Of a stretch of DNA of 11,879 nucleotides, positions 1 through 7,650 are shown in pieces. The stretch covers positions 1-11,879 of the forward strand of contig UQKU01000043.1 in the NCBI GenBank assembly GCA_900541675.1, in the 5' to 3' direction. The translations under genes and the position numbers were made by a program. The notes under the pieces are model-generated. The model saw only the letters and a list, made by a program, of their open reading frames with translations, did not search any database and had not been told where the DNA came from. The DNA comes from an uncultured Collinsella sp. (GTDB lineage Bacteria > Actinomycetota > Coriobacteriia > Coriobacteriales > Coriobacteriaceae). Numbering within the stretch: position 1 is the first letter of the stretch; each line of letters begins with the position of its first letter.

Positions 1-42
1 CTGACCGGTGGACGGCACCGAGCCGCCATTGGGAATGTAGAA

Positions 43-72
43 GGGGGAGGCCTCGCGGCCTCCCCCTTTTTT
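43..72 (+). terminator. Strong intrinsic terminator of an upstream gene
   Basis: A perfect 10-bp GC-rich stem (GGGGGAGGCC at 43-52 with GGCCTCCCCC at 57-66) encloses a four-base TCGC loop and is followed at once by six T (67-72). This is a textbook factor-independent terminator on the + strand. The gene it serves ends at or before the window's left edge. One reading frame has a TGA at 2-4 and a TAG at 38-40, but too little coding sequence is visible to name it. The terminator separates that gene from coaE. Confidence 0.9.
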
Positions 73-139
73 GCGTTATATCCAAGCTGTCCCTTGTGAA
101 CGGGCCCTTCTTTTGACTCTCTTACTGTTTGGCTGTTTT

Positions 140-170
140 TTGAACTGTCGCTTTGTATTTGCGCGATAAT
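140..170 (+). promoter_or_regulatory. Candidate promoter of coaE
   Basis: A TTGAAC -35-like hexamer (140-145) and a GATAAT -10-like hexamer (165-170) lie downstream of the upstream terminator and 29 bases before the coaE start. The 19-bp spacer is longer than the optimal 17, so the promoter would be moderate or the -35 may be misassigned. A promoter is expected here because the preceding hairpin should stop upstream transcription. It would drive coaE and the overlapping lytic transglycosylase gene. Confidence 0.45.
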
Positions 171-198
171 ATCTCGCATTGACGTTAGGGAGGGCTTG

Positions 199-840
199 AT
201 GTTTACCGTTTTTGTTTTGGGCAATATTGCTTCGGGTAAATCGACTGCCTGCCGCTATCTGGAATCTCGCGGAGCCCTGCTTATCGATTTAGACGTTCTT
301 GCCAAATCGCTGTACGTGCCGGGGTCGGATATCGTCAATGCTCTTGCTGAAGAGTTTGGCTGGGATATTTTGGACGAGGAGGGCGGCGTTCGAAGTAACA
401 TCCTCGCTTCTCGAGCTTTTGCCTCTCCTGATGCGGTTGCAAGGCTCAATAGCATTGTGCACCCCGTTCTCATTGAGCAGCTTTCGCTGAGGATTCTCGA
501 TCCTGTCTGCTGTACGGTTTCGACTCCTCGCTATCCCTTTGCGGCGGTCGAAGTATCTGCTCCAGCTGGCTTTGAGGACGCCTTTGGCCTTGCGGATGAA
601 ATTATGGTTGTTAGCGCTCCTTTGGAGGTCCGTCGCGAACGCGCTATTCACCGTGGTATGGAGGCATCCGATTTTGATGCTCGCTGTGCTTGCCAGCCCG
701 ATGAGTCTTCGCTTTGCAGTCTAGCCACTACCGTGATTGATAACGCGGCGGGCGATAGCTCGCTCTTTGTACAACTGGACGCATGGCTTGCCCGCCATGG
801 CCTTATGGACGCTACGGATAAGGGGACGACAGATGCCTAA
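199..840 (+). CDS. coaE: Dephospho-CoA kinase (CoaE)
   Basis: This enzyme phosphorylates the ribose 3'-hydroxyl of dephospho-CoA with ATP, the last step of cytoplasmic coenzyme A synthesis. The 213-residue product is close to the usual length of about 200. It opens with the P-loop GNIASGKST (residues 8-16), followed by the substrate-site DLD (30-32), the family-typical GGVRSNIL (62-69) and the conserved VHP (87-89). Near the C-terminus are a helical lid Gln in CACQPDE and the VIDNAAG motif that matches the family's vIdN-G. I chose ATG 199 over the TTG directly before it because the AGGGAGG ribosome site (187-193) sits five bases upstream of the ATG. The central segment, normally VPLLFE, reads VEVSAPAGFED and is unusually divergent. 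The gene overlaps the next one by eight bases, suggesting cotranscription and coupled translation. Confidence 0.9.
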   Translation: MFTVFVLGNIASGKSTACRYLESRGALLIDLDVLAKSLYVPGSDIVNALAEEFGWDILDEEGGVRSNILASRAFASPDAVARLNSIVHPVLIEQLSLRILDPVCCTVSTPRYPFAAVEVSAPAGFEDAFGLADEIMVVSAPLEVRRERAIHRGMEASDFDARCACQPDESSLCSLATTVIDNAAGDSSLFVQLDAWLARHGLMDATDKGTTDA

Positions 841-1414
841 GACGCGCTTCTTTACGTGGTATCGCCTTGTGCCCCTGACTGTCGTTTTCGTCTTTGGCCT
901 TATCTCGCTCGTTTACTCGTGTGCTCCCGCCGCTTTCTTTAAACCGTTCTATCCGATTGACTATGAGGCGTATGTAAAGCAGTCCAGCATTTCGCATAAT
1001 CTCGATCCGTATCTGGTATGTGCCGTCATCAAGTCGGAATCAAACTGGGATCCCGAGGCGGAATCAAACCAGGGCGCCCAAGGTCTCATGCAACTTATGC
1101 CCGAAACCGCTCAGGATATGATCGCCAAGGGCCTTGTCGACGGGGACGAGTATTCTGCCGATAACCTGAATGACCCCGCTTCGAATATTGAATTTGGGTG
1201 CGCATATCTCTCGTACCTGCTGACATATTTCAATGGCTCGACGGATAGCGCTATTGCTGCTTACAATGCCGGAATGGGCAATGTCGATGGGTGGGCGCAG
1301 CAAAACACATCGCTCCATAACGCGATTACCTTCCCCGAGACGCAAGCTTATTTGATTCGTGTCAATAATGCCTGGGTTCGCTATAAGACCCTCTATCCCG
1401 ACCGGTTCGTATAG
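833..1414 (+). CDS. Membrane-anchored lytic transglycosylase (SLT domain)
   Basis: The predicted enzyme cleaves the MurNAc-GlcNAc glycosidic bond of peptidoglycan on the outer face of the membrane, forming 1,6-anhydro ends. The 193-residue protein has one hydrophobic N-terminal segment (about residues 12-30) acting as a signal anchor, then a compact SLT (goose-lysozyme-like) domain. Motifs are in order: the catalytic Glu69 in IKSESNW, GAQGLMQLMP (81-90) and AAYNAG (142-147). Cys30 after VYS resembles a weak lipobox, so a lipoprotein is possible but less likely. The ATG at 833 is preferred over upstream in-frame starts because AGGGG (821-825) lies seven bases before it and the hydrophobic segment then begins near residue 12. 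It overlaps the coaE stop (ATGCCTAA). The short size suggests cell-wall remodelling rather than the large periplasmic Slt70 type. Confidence 0.9.
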   Translation: MPKTRFFTWYRLVPLTVVFVFGLISLVYSCAPAAFFKPFYPIDYEAYVKQSSISHNLDPYLVCAVIKSESNWDPEAESNQGAQGLMQLMPETAQDMIAKGLVDGDEYSADNLNDPASNIEFGCAYLSYLLTYFNGSTDSAIAAYNAGMGNVDGWAQQNTSLHNAITFPETQAYLIRVNNAWVRYKTLYPDRFV

Positions 1415-1465
1415 GACTATGCCTGCCGCCTGCGTATACTGCAGATGTATGAGTTAGGAGTATCC

Positions 1466-3706
1466 ATGGCGGATTTTGAAGTTGAGCGTGTTGGCGGAGA
1501 GCTCAAACGCTTTGGCGTTGAGGGCTCTGAGGTGCCGTTTGAGGTCGTGTCTCCCTATGAGCCTGCAGGTTCCCAGCCAAAGGCCATTGAGTCGCTTGTG
1601 CAGGGCGTGAGGGACGGAGACCGCTATCAGGTTTTGCTGGGTGTGACTGGTTCGGGCAAGACCTTCACGATGGCAAAGACTATTGAGGCCCTGGGAAAGC
1701 CGACGCTGGTCATGGCTCCGAATAAAACGCTCGCCGCTCAGCTTGCAAGCGAGCTCAAAGAGTTCTTTCCCAATAACGCTGTGGTCTACTTCGTCTCGTA
1801 TTACGACTACTATCAGCCCGAGGCGTATGTGCCGCAAAGCGATACATATATCGAGAAAGACTCCTCGATTAACGAAGAGGTCGAGATGCTGCGCCATCAG
1901 GCGACCGCGTCACTGCTCTCTCGACGCGATGTGATCGTTGTCGCATCGGTCTCGTGTATCTATGGCATTGGCTCTCCCGAGGATTATGCGGGCCTAGCCC
2001 CGAACGTCGACAAGAAGGTGCCGCTCGAGCGCGATGACTTTATCCATGCGCTTATCGATATCCAGTACGATCGCAACGATTATGATTTGGCACGTGGCAC
2101 CTTCCGCGTGCGCGGCGATGTTGTCGACGTATATCCGCCCTATGCCGAGCATCCGTTGCGCTTTGAGTTCTTTGGCGACGAGGTCGAGCTGATTGCCGAG
2201 ATCGATGAGGTCACCGGCGAAATGCTACGTGAGTACGAAGCGATTCCCGTGTGGCCGGCTTCGCACTACGTGACCGAGAAGCCAAAGGTCAAGGCGGCCC
2301 TGAAATCAATCAGCGAAGAGTGCGAGAAGCGCGTGGCGGAGCTCAAGGCGACCGACAAGTTGCTCGAGGCGCAACGTCTGCAGCAGCGGACCGATTATGA
2401 CCTCGAGATGCTCGAGACGATGGGCTTTTGCAACGGCATCGAAAACTACTCGCGCCATCTGGATGGACGTAAGCCGGGTGAACCGCCGTTTACCTTGATT
2501 GACTACTTCCCCAAGGATATGCTTTGCATCATCGACGAGAGCCATGTGACGGTGCCGCAGATTCGCGGTATGCACGAAGGCGACCGTTCGCGCAAAGTTA
2601 CGCTTGTTGAGCATGGTTTTCGTCTTCCGTCGGCGCTCGATAACCGCCCGCTTCGTTTCGATGAGTTTGAGGCGAGGATTCCGCAGTTCATTTACGTCTC
2701 GGCCACGCCAGGCGACTATGAGTTGCGTGTGAGTCAAAACGATGTTGAACAGATCATTCGACCGACCGGCCTGCTCGATCCCAAAATCGACGTTCGTCCG
2801 GTCCGAGGCCAGATTGACGATCTTGAGGACGAGATTCGCGAGCGCGTGGCCCGTAAGGAGCGCGTGCTGGTGACCACGCTGACCAAGCGCATGGCCGAGG
2901 ATCTGACCGATCACCTGCTCGATGCCGGCATTAAGGTCAACTACATGCACTCCGATACAGCGACGATGGACCGTGTCGAGATCCTGCGAACGCTGCGCGA
3001 GGGAAAGATTGATGTTCTCGTTGGCATCAACCTGCTCCGCGAGGGTCTGGATCTCCCCGAGGTCTCGCTGGTGGCAATTCTCGACGCTGACAAGGAAGGC
3101 TTCTTGCGCAATCGCCGTTCGTTGATTCAGACGATTGGCCGTGCGGCCCGTAATGCCGACGGCGAGGTCATCATGTATGCAGACGTTGTGACCGATTCGA
3201 TGAAAGAAGCCATCGAGGAGACGCAGCGCCGTCGCGAGATTCAGATGGCATATAACGAAGAGCATGGCATTGTGCCCAAGACGGTCCGCAAGGCCATTAA
3301 CGACATTTCGAGCTTTATTGCCGAGGCCGAAAAGGCTGTGGGTTCCAAGGGGCGCTCGAAGGGCGACTCCCTTGGCCATGGCGCATTCTATACGCCCGAT
3401 GAGTCGGGCGAGGGCGGCGTGCCGGAAACGGTGGCACCCGAGCAGACACTTGCGGAGCAGTTGGAAGAACTGCCGCATGACGAGCTTGTGCGGATCGTCG
3501 AAACCATGGAAGAGGATATGCGCAACGCTTCTGCCGCCATGGACTTTGAGGAGGCGGCGCGCCTGCGCGATGCTGTCGTTCAGATTCGGGCGATGCTCGA
3601 GGGTGCGTCTGAGGACGAGACGATCGAGCGCTTACGTTCGCAGGCCCGCAAGGGTTCCACGTTCGCATCGGGCAGAAAACGCCAGGGTGCACGGTTTAAG
3701 AAATAG
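1466..3706 (+). CDS. uvrB: UvrABC system protein B (excision repair helicase)
   Basis: UvrB receives damaged DNA from UvrA, verifies the lesion by inserting a beta-hairpin between the strands, and recruits UvrC for incision. The 746-residue protein shows Walker A GVTGSGKT (59-66), the beta-hairpin signature YYDYYQPEAY followed by VPQSDTYIEKD, the DESH box (357-360), YVSATPG, the helicase motif VI region QTIGRAARN and a C-terminal UVR coiled-coil domain (about 672-706) that contacts UvrC. It is longer than E. coli UvrB (673 residues) because of an extended N-terminus, a Gly/Ser/Glu-rich linker (about 624-665) and a basic tail after the UVR domain. ATG 1466 has AGGAG (1456-1460) five bases upstream, better than the ATG at 1445. 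A TATACT element (1435-1440) could be a -10, but no convincing -35 accompanies it, so read-through from coaE is also possible. Confidence 0.97.
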   Translation: MADFEVERVGGELKRFGVEGSEVPFEVVSPYEPAGSQPKAIESLVQGVRDGDRYQVLLGVTGSGKTFTMAKTIEALGKPTLVMAPNKTLAAQLASELKEFFPNNAVVYFVSYYDYYQPEAYVPQSDTYIEKDSSINEEVEMLRHQATASLLSRRDVIVVASVSCIYGIGSPEDYAGLAPNVDKKVPLERDDFIHALIDIQYDRNDYDLARGTFRVRGDVVDVYPPYAEHPLRFEFFGDEVELIAEIDEVTGEMLREYEAIPVWPASHYVTEKPKVKAALKSISEECEKRVAELKATDKLLEAQRLQQRTDYDLEMLETMGFCNGIENYSRHLDGRKPGEPPFTLIDYFPKDMLCIIDESHVTVPQIRGMHEGDRSRKVTLVEHGFRLPSALDNRPLRFDEFEARIPQFIYVSATPGDYELRVSQNDVEQIIRPTGLLDPKIDVRPVRGQIDDLEDEIRERVARKERVLVTTLTKRMAEDLTDHLLDAGIKVNYMHSDTATMDRVEILRTLREGKIDVLVGINLLREGLDLPEVSLVAILDADKEGFLRNRRSLIQTIGRAARNADGEVIMYADVVTDSMKEAIEETQRRREIQMAYNEEHGIVPKTVRKAINDISSFIAEAEKAVGSKGRSKGDSLGHGAFYTPDESGEGGVPETVAPEQTLAEQLEELPHDELVRIVETMEEDMRNASAAMDFEEAARLRDAVVQIRAMLEGASEDETIERLRSQARKGSTFASGRKRQGARFKK

Positions 3707-3710
3707 AGTG

Positions 3711-3752
3711 CAGGCCCCGAACTTCTCGTTGAGCTCGGGGCCTGTGTCTTTT
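3711..3752 (+). terminator. Intrinsic terminator after uvrB
   Basis: A perfect 10-bp stem (CAGGCCCCGA at 3711-3720 with TCGGGGCCTG at 3735-3744) has a 14-base loop and is followed by TGTCTTTT. It starts five bases after the uvrB stop. It also lies just beyond the stop of the convergent FAD-dehydrogenase gene, where the opposite strand reads CACTCTATTTCTT after the stem. It may therefore terminate both transcripts, more weakly on the - strand. Confidence 0.8.
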
Positions 3753-3771
3753 GCGCGCTGGAATTCGTGCG

Positions 3772-5412
3772 TTAGATGTCTGCGATCAGGGCTTCGGCAC
3801 AACGGATGCCGTCGGTGGCCGCGCTCATGATGCCGCCGGCATATCCGGCTCCCTCACCACAAGGGTAGAGGCCCGGGGTCGACACGGCATGGCACGTTCG
3901 GTCTCGGGTGATAGTGACCGGTGAGCTCGAACGAGTCTCCACGCCAGTAAGAACGGCATCGGGGCGGTCGTAGCCTCGTAGCTTTTTTCCGAGTAGGGGA
4001 AGTCCAAGGCGGAGCGACTCGACGATATGCTGCGGCAGGGCTTCGTCAATTGCCGTCCAGGTCACACCGAGCGGATAGGTGGGCTTTACCTTTCCGGGCG
4101 CCTTGCTGGCGCGTCCTGCGAGGAAATCTCCGACGAGTTGTGCCGGTGCGTTCCAGTTGGAACCGCCCAGGCGATAGGCGGCCGCCTCGCAGGCACGCTG
4201 GAGCTCGATGCCGGCGAGCGGGTCATCGTTGGGAAGGTCCTCAGGCGTGACGTTAACGAGCAGGGCGGCATTTGCGTTGCGTCCGTCGCGGGCATTGAGA
4301 CTGGCCCCGTTGACGCACAGATGGCACGGTTCTGAAGAGGCGGCAACAACCTGTCCGCCGGGGCACATGCAAAACGAGAACACGCTGCGGCCGTTGGGAA
4401 GATGGGCAACAAGTTTGTAGGGGGCCGCCCCGAGCGCTGGATGTCCCGCCGAGGCTCCATATTGGGCTCGGTCGATGTCGCGCTGCGGATGCTCGATGCG
4501 AACGCCCATGGCAAAGGTCTTTTGTGCGAGGGCCACGTTGTGGTCCTTAAGGAGCTCAAAAATATCGCGAGCAGAATGCCCACAGGCGAGGATGAGGTGC
4601 TTTGTCTCGATTGACTCGTAAGCAGCGTCTTGGGACGATTGGACACCAATACCGGTGATGGCGCCAGACGCGTCGACGCGAATGTCGACGAGCTTCGTTC
4701 GATAACGGACGACACCGCCGAGCTGTTCAATGCGCTGGGAGATGCTGGTAACGACGGCGGGGAGGATGTCGGAGCCAATATGCGGTTTTGCATCCCATAG
4801 AATATCGCGGGGAGCGCCCGCTTCGACGAAGGTCTCGAGGATAAGGCGATGGGCGGGATTTTTGGTTCCCGTATTGAGCTTGCCGTCCGAGAAGGTCCCC
4901 GCGCCGCCCAGACCAAACTGGATATTGCTCTCGGGGTCGAGGATGCGCTCCTTTAGAAAGAGGTCGATCGCATGTGAGCGGCGAAATGCCGGGTCGCCGC
5001 GCTCGATGAGCAGGGGTTTAAGGCCCGCTTCGGCAAGGGTCAGGGCGGCGAAGAGACCGGCGCAACCGGCGCCGACAACGACGGGACGCCCCTTGGGTGC
5101 ATTCGGGACGGGGTTGGGGAATGAAGGAGCCTCGCCGTCAACCATGCGGATGCGCGAGCGGTTGCGCTCGGCGACGCGGTCGACCACTTCCTGTTCGAGT
5201 CGGGAGCTTGTCAGCTCAACTCGAAAGCTCAAAATAAAATGAACATCTCGCTTTTTACGGGCGTCGATTGACTTGCGATGGAGCTCAATGGCTTTAATCT
5301 GGGAATCCTCGCATCGCAGGGCTCGTTTGACGGCGCGTCTGCCAATAGCAAGGCAGGCGTTTTCGTCGCCGGCCTCATCGAGCGTCGCGTTGACTTGGGT
5401 GATTTCGATCAT
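3772..5412 (-). CDS. FAD-dependent dehydrogenase, COG2509 type
   Basis: This is a predicted cytoplasmic flavoprotein of a conserved bacterial family whose substrate is not known to me. The 546-residue protein has an N-terminal alpha/beta domain of about 105 residues that precedes the nucleotide fold, as is usual in this family. Next come the FAD-binding VVVGAGCAGL (111-120) and the ribose-binding acid in LLIERG (Glu137). The family hallmark GGAGTFSDGKLNT spans 169-181, and TGVETRSSSPV (489-499) and CGEGAGYAGGIMSAATDG close the FAD site near the C-terminus. ATG 5412 is preferred over an in-frame start 41 codons upstream. AAGGAG lies six bases before it, and the extra residues would be encoded by a terminator hairpin and the end of the upstream gene. 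It is the last gene of the leftward block and converges on uvrB. Confidence 0.88.
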   Translation of the reverse strand: MIEITQVNATLDEAGDENACLAIGRRAVKRALRCEDSQIKAIELHRKSIDARKKRDVHFILSFRVELTSSRLEQEVVDRVAERNRSRIRMVDGEAPSFPNPVPNAPKGRPVVVGAGCAGLFAALTLAEAGLKPLLIERGDPAFRRSHAIDLFLKERILDPESNIQFGLGGAGTFSDGKLNTGTKNPAHRLILETFVEAGAPRDILWDAKPHIGSDILPAVVTSISQRIEQLGGVVRYRTKLVDIRVDASGAITGIGVQSSQDAAYESIETKHLILACGHSARDIFELLKDHNVALAQKTFAMGVRIEHPQRDIDRAQYGASAGHPALGAAPYKLVAHLPNGRSVFSFCMCPGGQVVAASSEPCHLCVNGASLNARDGRNANAALLVNVTPEDLPNDDPLAGIELQRACEAAAYRLGGSNWNAPAQLVGDFLAGRASKAPGKVKPTYPLGVTWTAIDEALPQHIVESLRLGLPLLGKKLRGYDRPDAVLTGVETRSSSPVTITRDRTCHAVSTPGLYPCGEGAGYAGGIMSAATDGIRCAEALIADI

Positions 5413-5430
5413 CGAGGTCTCCTTAGAGGC

Positions 5431-5462
5431 AAGAAAGAGGCCGTCCGGTATCCCAGACGGCC
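5431..5462 (-). terminator. Hairpin with T-rich tail between the two flavoprotein genes
   Basis: On the - strand GGCCGTC pairs with GACGGCC (5456-5462 with 5439-5445). Two further G-C pairs form beyond one mismatch, and the stem is followed by TCTTTCTT (5438-5431). It fits an intrinsic terminator for the HI0933-like gene, whose stop lies 30 bases upstream. It ends only about six bases before the ribosome site of the next gene, so it could also act as a leader hairpin for that gene. Confidence 0.55.
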
Positions 5463-5476
5463 CGAATGCGTTTTTG

Positions 5477-5482
5477 ATTATA
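5477..5482 (-). promoter_or_regulatory. Promoter-like -10 (TATAAT) upstream of the FAD-dehydrogenase gene
   Basis: The - strand carries a perfect TATAAT, 64 bases before the start codon and 10 bases past the HI0933-like stop. No good -35 is visible at 16-18 bp (the bases read like AAGCAG/CAAGCA), so promoter activity is uncertain. Transcription from here would begin just before the terminator-like hairpin. Confidence 0.35.
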
Positions 5483-5492
5483 GACTGCGCGG

Positions 5493-6764
5493 CTACAGGC
5501 TGCTTGCAGCGCGAATACCCGAGATCCAGGCCCACGCAAGGTTAAAGCCTCCGCAATCGGCGTCGATGTCGAGCGCTTCTCCGCAGACGTAAAGCGGGGC
5601 GCCTGTGGTGCTGTTCACGTAAAGATTGGGTGTCGAGACGCACTCGATAGATATGCCGCCACGCGTGACCTGTGCTGAGCGCTCCTCTGCCGTCCCTTCG
5701 ACGGACAGTTTAAAGTGCTTGAGGATTGAGACCAGGTGGATGACATCGCGCGAGCCGGGATGGCACCGCTCGAATGCCGTACAGACGACGTGTGAGAGCT
5801 GCGGGGCGAGCATGCCGTCAAGCCAGTGGGAGTTTCGGGGCGAAAAATCGCCGAGCACGTTGACACGCTGCTCGAGCGTATCGAGCAGCTCATCTTTGGA
5901 GAAATCTGGAAAGAAGTCGATCAGAACAGTGTCGCCCTGGTTGATACGGCGAGAGAGATTGAAGGCGGCGACGCCTGAGATGCCGAAGGCACGGAACAGC
6001 ACTTCGCCATCTTCTCGCCAGAGCTCTTCGTGGCTGCGCGAGAGCGTTAAGCGGGCTCGGACGCGCAGACCATCCAGAGTTCCGAGTGCCGTCCGGTCGC
6101 CGACGACTGATGCCGATACGGGGCACAGGACGGGGCGCAGGGGCGTCAAGGGAAGGCTAAACACCTCGGCGATGCCGGTGGGGTTGCCGCCCGTAGCGAT
6201 AACCACGGCCCTTGCCTGCAGGGCATCGCTCGTGCGAGGAGTATCGGCTAACGCCTTTCGAAGCGAACGGAGCTCCGTCTTTCGGTCGCCGTGCTTTTTG
6301 GGTTTGAGTACATGAGCGGGACGGTCGATCTGAAGCGTCCAGCCTTCGGAAGCCTTATGAGCCGCAATGACGTTAGTTCCGCAGAGTAGGGTGATGCCCA
6401 AACGCTCGCATGCATTGAGGAGTGCATCGCGAACCGACTCGGCGCGAAGGGAGCGCGGGTATAGGCGGCCTTCCTCACGGATCGTCATGATGCCCAGCGA
6501 GGAGAAAAAACTCTCGAGATCTTGCTCGGGTTGGGGGCCCATGATGGATTCGACAAAGGCGGGGCGGTTATATCGCCGAATGTCGATGGATTCGTTTGAG
6601 AGGTTGCAGCGGCCGTTTCCGGTTGCGAGCAGCTTGAGACCGCAGGCGACGTCGCGCTCGACGACGCAGACCCTTTTGTCGACACGCGCCGCCGTAATGG
6701 CGGCGGGGAGGCCCGAGGCCCCGCCGCCGATCACCAAGACGTCATAGAAGGCGCTTGCGTTCAC
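5493..6764 (-). CDS. NAD(P)/FAD-dependent oxidoreductase, HI0933/BaiN-like
   Basis: This is a predicted cytoplasmic flavoprotein of the HI0933 (YhiN) family. Most members have no proven substrate; BaiN of Clostridium scindens is assigned to bile acid processing. The 423-residue protein is of usual family length. It starts almost directly with the FAD-binding VIGGGASG (11-18), followed by the acid in CVVERD and the hallmark GLKLLATGNGRCNLSN (42-57). A second dinucleotide-fold element is RAVVIATGG, and the C-terminal signature GEALDIDADCGGFNLAWA begins at 395. The start is GTG, immediately after the TAA of mrp with no spacer, and GAGG inside the end of mrp serves as ribosome site. Translation is therefore probably coupled to mrp. 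Function in bile acid metabolism is only a family-level possibility. Confidence 0.88.
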   Translation of the reverse strand: MNASAFYDVLVIGGGASGLPAAITAARVDKRVCVVERDVACGLKLLATGNGRCNLSNESIDIRRYNRPAFVESIMGPQPEQDLESFFSSLGIMTIREEGRLYPRSLRAESVRDALLNACERLGITLLCGTNVIAAHKASEGWTLQIDRPAHVLKPKKHGDRKTELRSLRKALADTPRTSDALQARAVVIATGGNPTGIAEVFSLPLTPLRPVLCPVSASVVGDRTALGTLDGLRVRARLTLSRSHEELWREDGEVLFRAFGISGVAAFNLSRRINQGDTVLIDFFPDFSKDELLDTLEQRVNVLGDFSPRNSHWLDGMLAPQLSHVVCTAFERCHPGSRDVIHLVSILKHFKLSVEGTAEERSAQVTRGGISIECVSTPNLYVNSTTGAPLYVCGEALDIDADCGGFNLAWAWISGIRAASSL

Positions 6765-7595
6765 TTAGGCCTCGTCTGTCTTGTGCGGGGCGATGGCCTC
6801 AACGGCGGAGACGGCCTTGGGCAGCATGTCATCGGGCAGTGCGGTCTCGACTTCACCCTTATCGCAGGCCTCGGCGAGTGACGGATTGATGGGAAGCTGA
6901 CCCAAGATGTCGAGGTTGTAGCGCTCGGCGACTTCGGGGAGCTTGCTCTTACCAAAGACCTCGATCTTCTTGCCGCAGTCGGGGCACTCGATATAGCTCA
7001 TGTTCTCGACAATGCCCAGAATAGGGACGTTCATCTTCTCGGCCATGTTGGCTGCCTTGGCGACGATCATCGAGACCAAGTCTTGCGGGCTCGTGACGAT
7101 GACGATGCCATCGACGGGCAGCGATTGGAAAACGGTGAGCGCGACGTCACCCGTTCCCGGAGGCATATCGACCAGCAGGTAGTCGATGGGGCCCCACGAG
7201 GTCTCGCTCCAGAATTGCCTGATGGCGCCCGCGATAACCGGGCCACGCCAAAGGACGGGATCGGTTTCGTTTTGGAGCAACAGGTTGGAGCTCATGACCT
7301 TGACGCCGTGCTCGGAGATCTCGGGCAGCATGAGGTTGCCGAGGGCATGGACATGGCGTCCGCTCATGCCGAACATTTTGGGGATGGAGGGGCCGGTGAT
7401 GTCGGCGTCGAGAATGCCAACCTTGTTGCCGCGGCGGGCGAGCTCGGTTGCGATGGCGCCCGTCACAAACGACTTGCCGACGCCTCCCTTGCCGGAAAGC
7501 ACAGCGATAACGCGCTTGACCTCCGACAGCGTATTCTCTTCAAATTGCGACGGCGTTGATTGTCCGCCGGCTGCTTGTGCGTGCTCGCAACCCAT
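6765..7595 (-). CDS. mrp: Mrp/NBP35-family P-loop ATPase (ApbC-like Fe-S carrier)
   Basis: Mrp/ApbC proteins are cytoplasmic dimeric ATPases that bind and transfer Fe-S clusters to apoproteins. The 276-residue product has the deviant Walker A GKGGVGKS (35-42), switch I DADITGPSIP (63-72), Walker B VDMPPGTGD (142-150) and the C-terminal CxxC (Cys204, Cys207 in ECPDCGKK) that holds a bridging cluster between subunits. The N-terminus MGCEHAQAAGG keeps only one cysteine, so the N-terminal cluster motif of Nbp35-like proteins is absent. ATG 7595 has AAAGGAG six bases upstream and is preferred over an in-frame start 19 codons earlier, which would fall in the promoter. The gene leads a group with the HI0933-like flavoprotein, which starts directly at its stop codon. 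Confidence 0.93.
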   Translation of the reverse strand: MGCEHAQAAGGQSTPSQFEENTLSEVKRVIAVLSGKGGVGKSFVTGAIATELARRGNKVGILDADITGPSIPKMFGMSGRHVHALGNLMLPEISEHGVKVMSSNLLLQNETDPVLWRGPVIAGAIRQFWSETSWGPIDYLLVDMPPGTGDVALTVFQSLPVDGIVIVTSPQDLVSMIVAKAANMAEKMNVPILGIVENMSYIECPDCGKKIEVFGKSKLPEVAERYNLDILGQLPINPSLAEACDKGEVETALPDDMLPKAVSAVEAIAPHKTDEA

Positions 7596-7617
7596 GTATG
7601 ACTCCTTTGTATATGTT

Positions 7618-7631
7618 GGGGCCGGAGCCCC
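7618..7631 (-). other. Small GC hairpin in the mrp leader
   Basis: GGGGC and GCCCC arms flank a four-base loop (TCCG on the - strand), between the candidate mrp promoter and the ribosome site. No T-tract follows, so it is not an intrinsic terminator. It may only be a stable leader structure; no known riboswitch is recognisable. Confidence 0.35.
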
Positions 7632-7650
7632 GCGGTGTGACACGGGCGTC

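Noticed and set aside
1396..1440. Possible LexA box or strong promoter upstream of uvrB
   Set aside because: GTTCG at 1405-1409 has no matching left half-site, and TATACT at 1435-1440 has no acceptable -35 at 16-18 bp.
2306..3478. A 390-codon open frame on the - strand inside uvrB
   Set aside because: It lies wholly within a clearly real uvrB, has no recognisable motifs and is rich in His/Leu/Arg, as expected from the antisense of GC-rich codons.
4086..4916. A 276-codon open frame on the - strand, out of frame with the FAD-dehydrogenase
   Set aside because: The composition is dominated by Ser, Pro, Arg and Ala with no family signature, while the other frame holds full FAD-binding motifs.
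5413..5535. 41-codon N-terminal extension of the FAD-dehydrogenase
   Set aside because: It would overlap the HI0933-like gene end and translate the terminator hairpin; a good ribosome site precedes the internal ATG at 5412.
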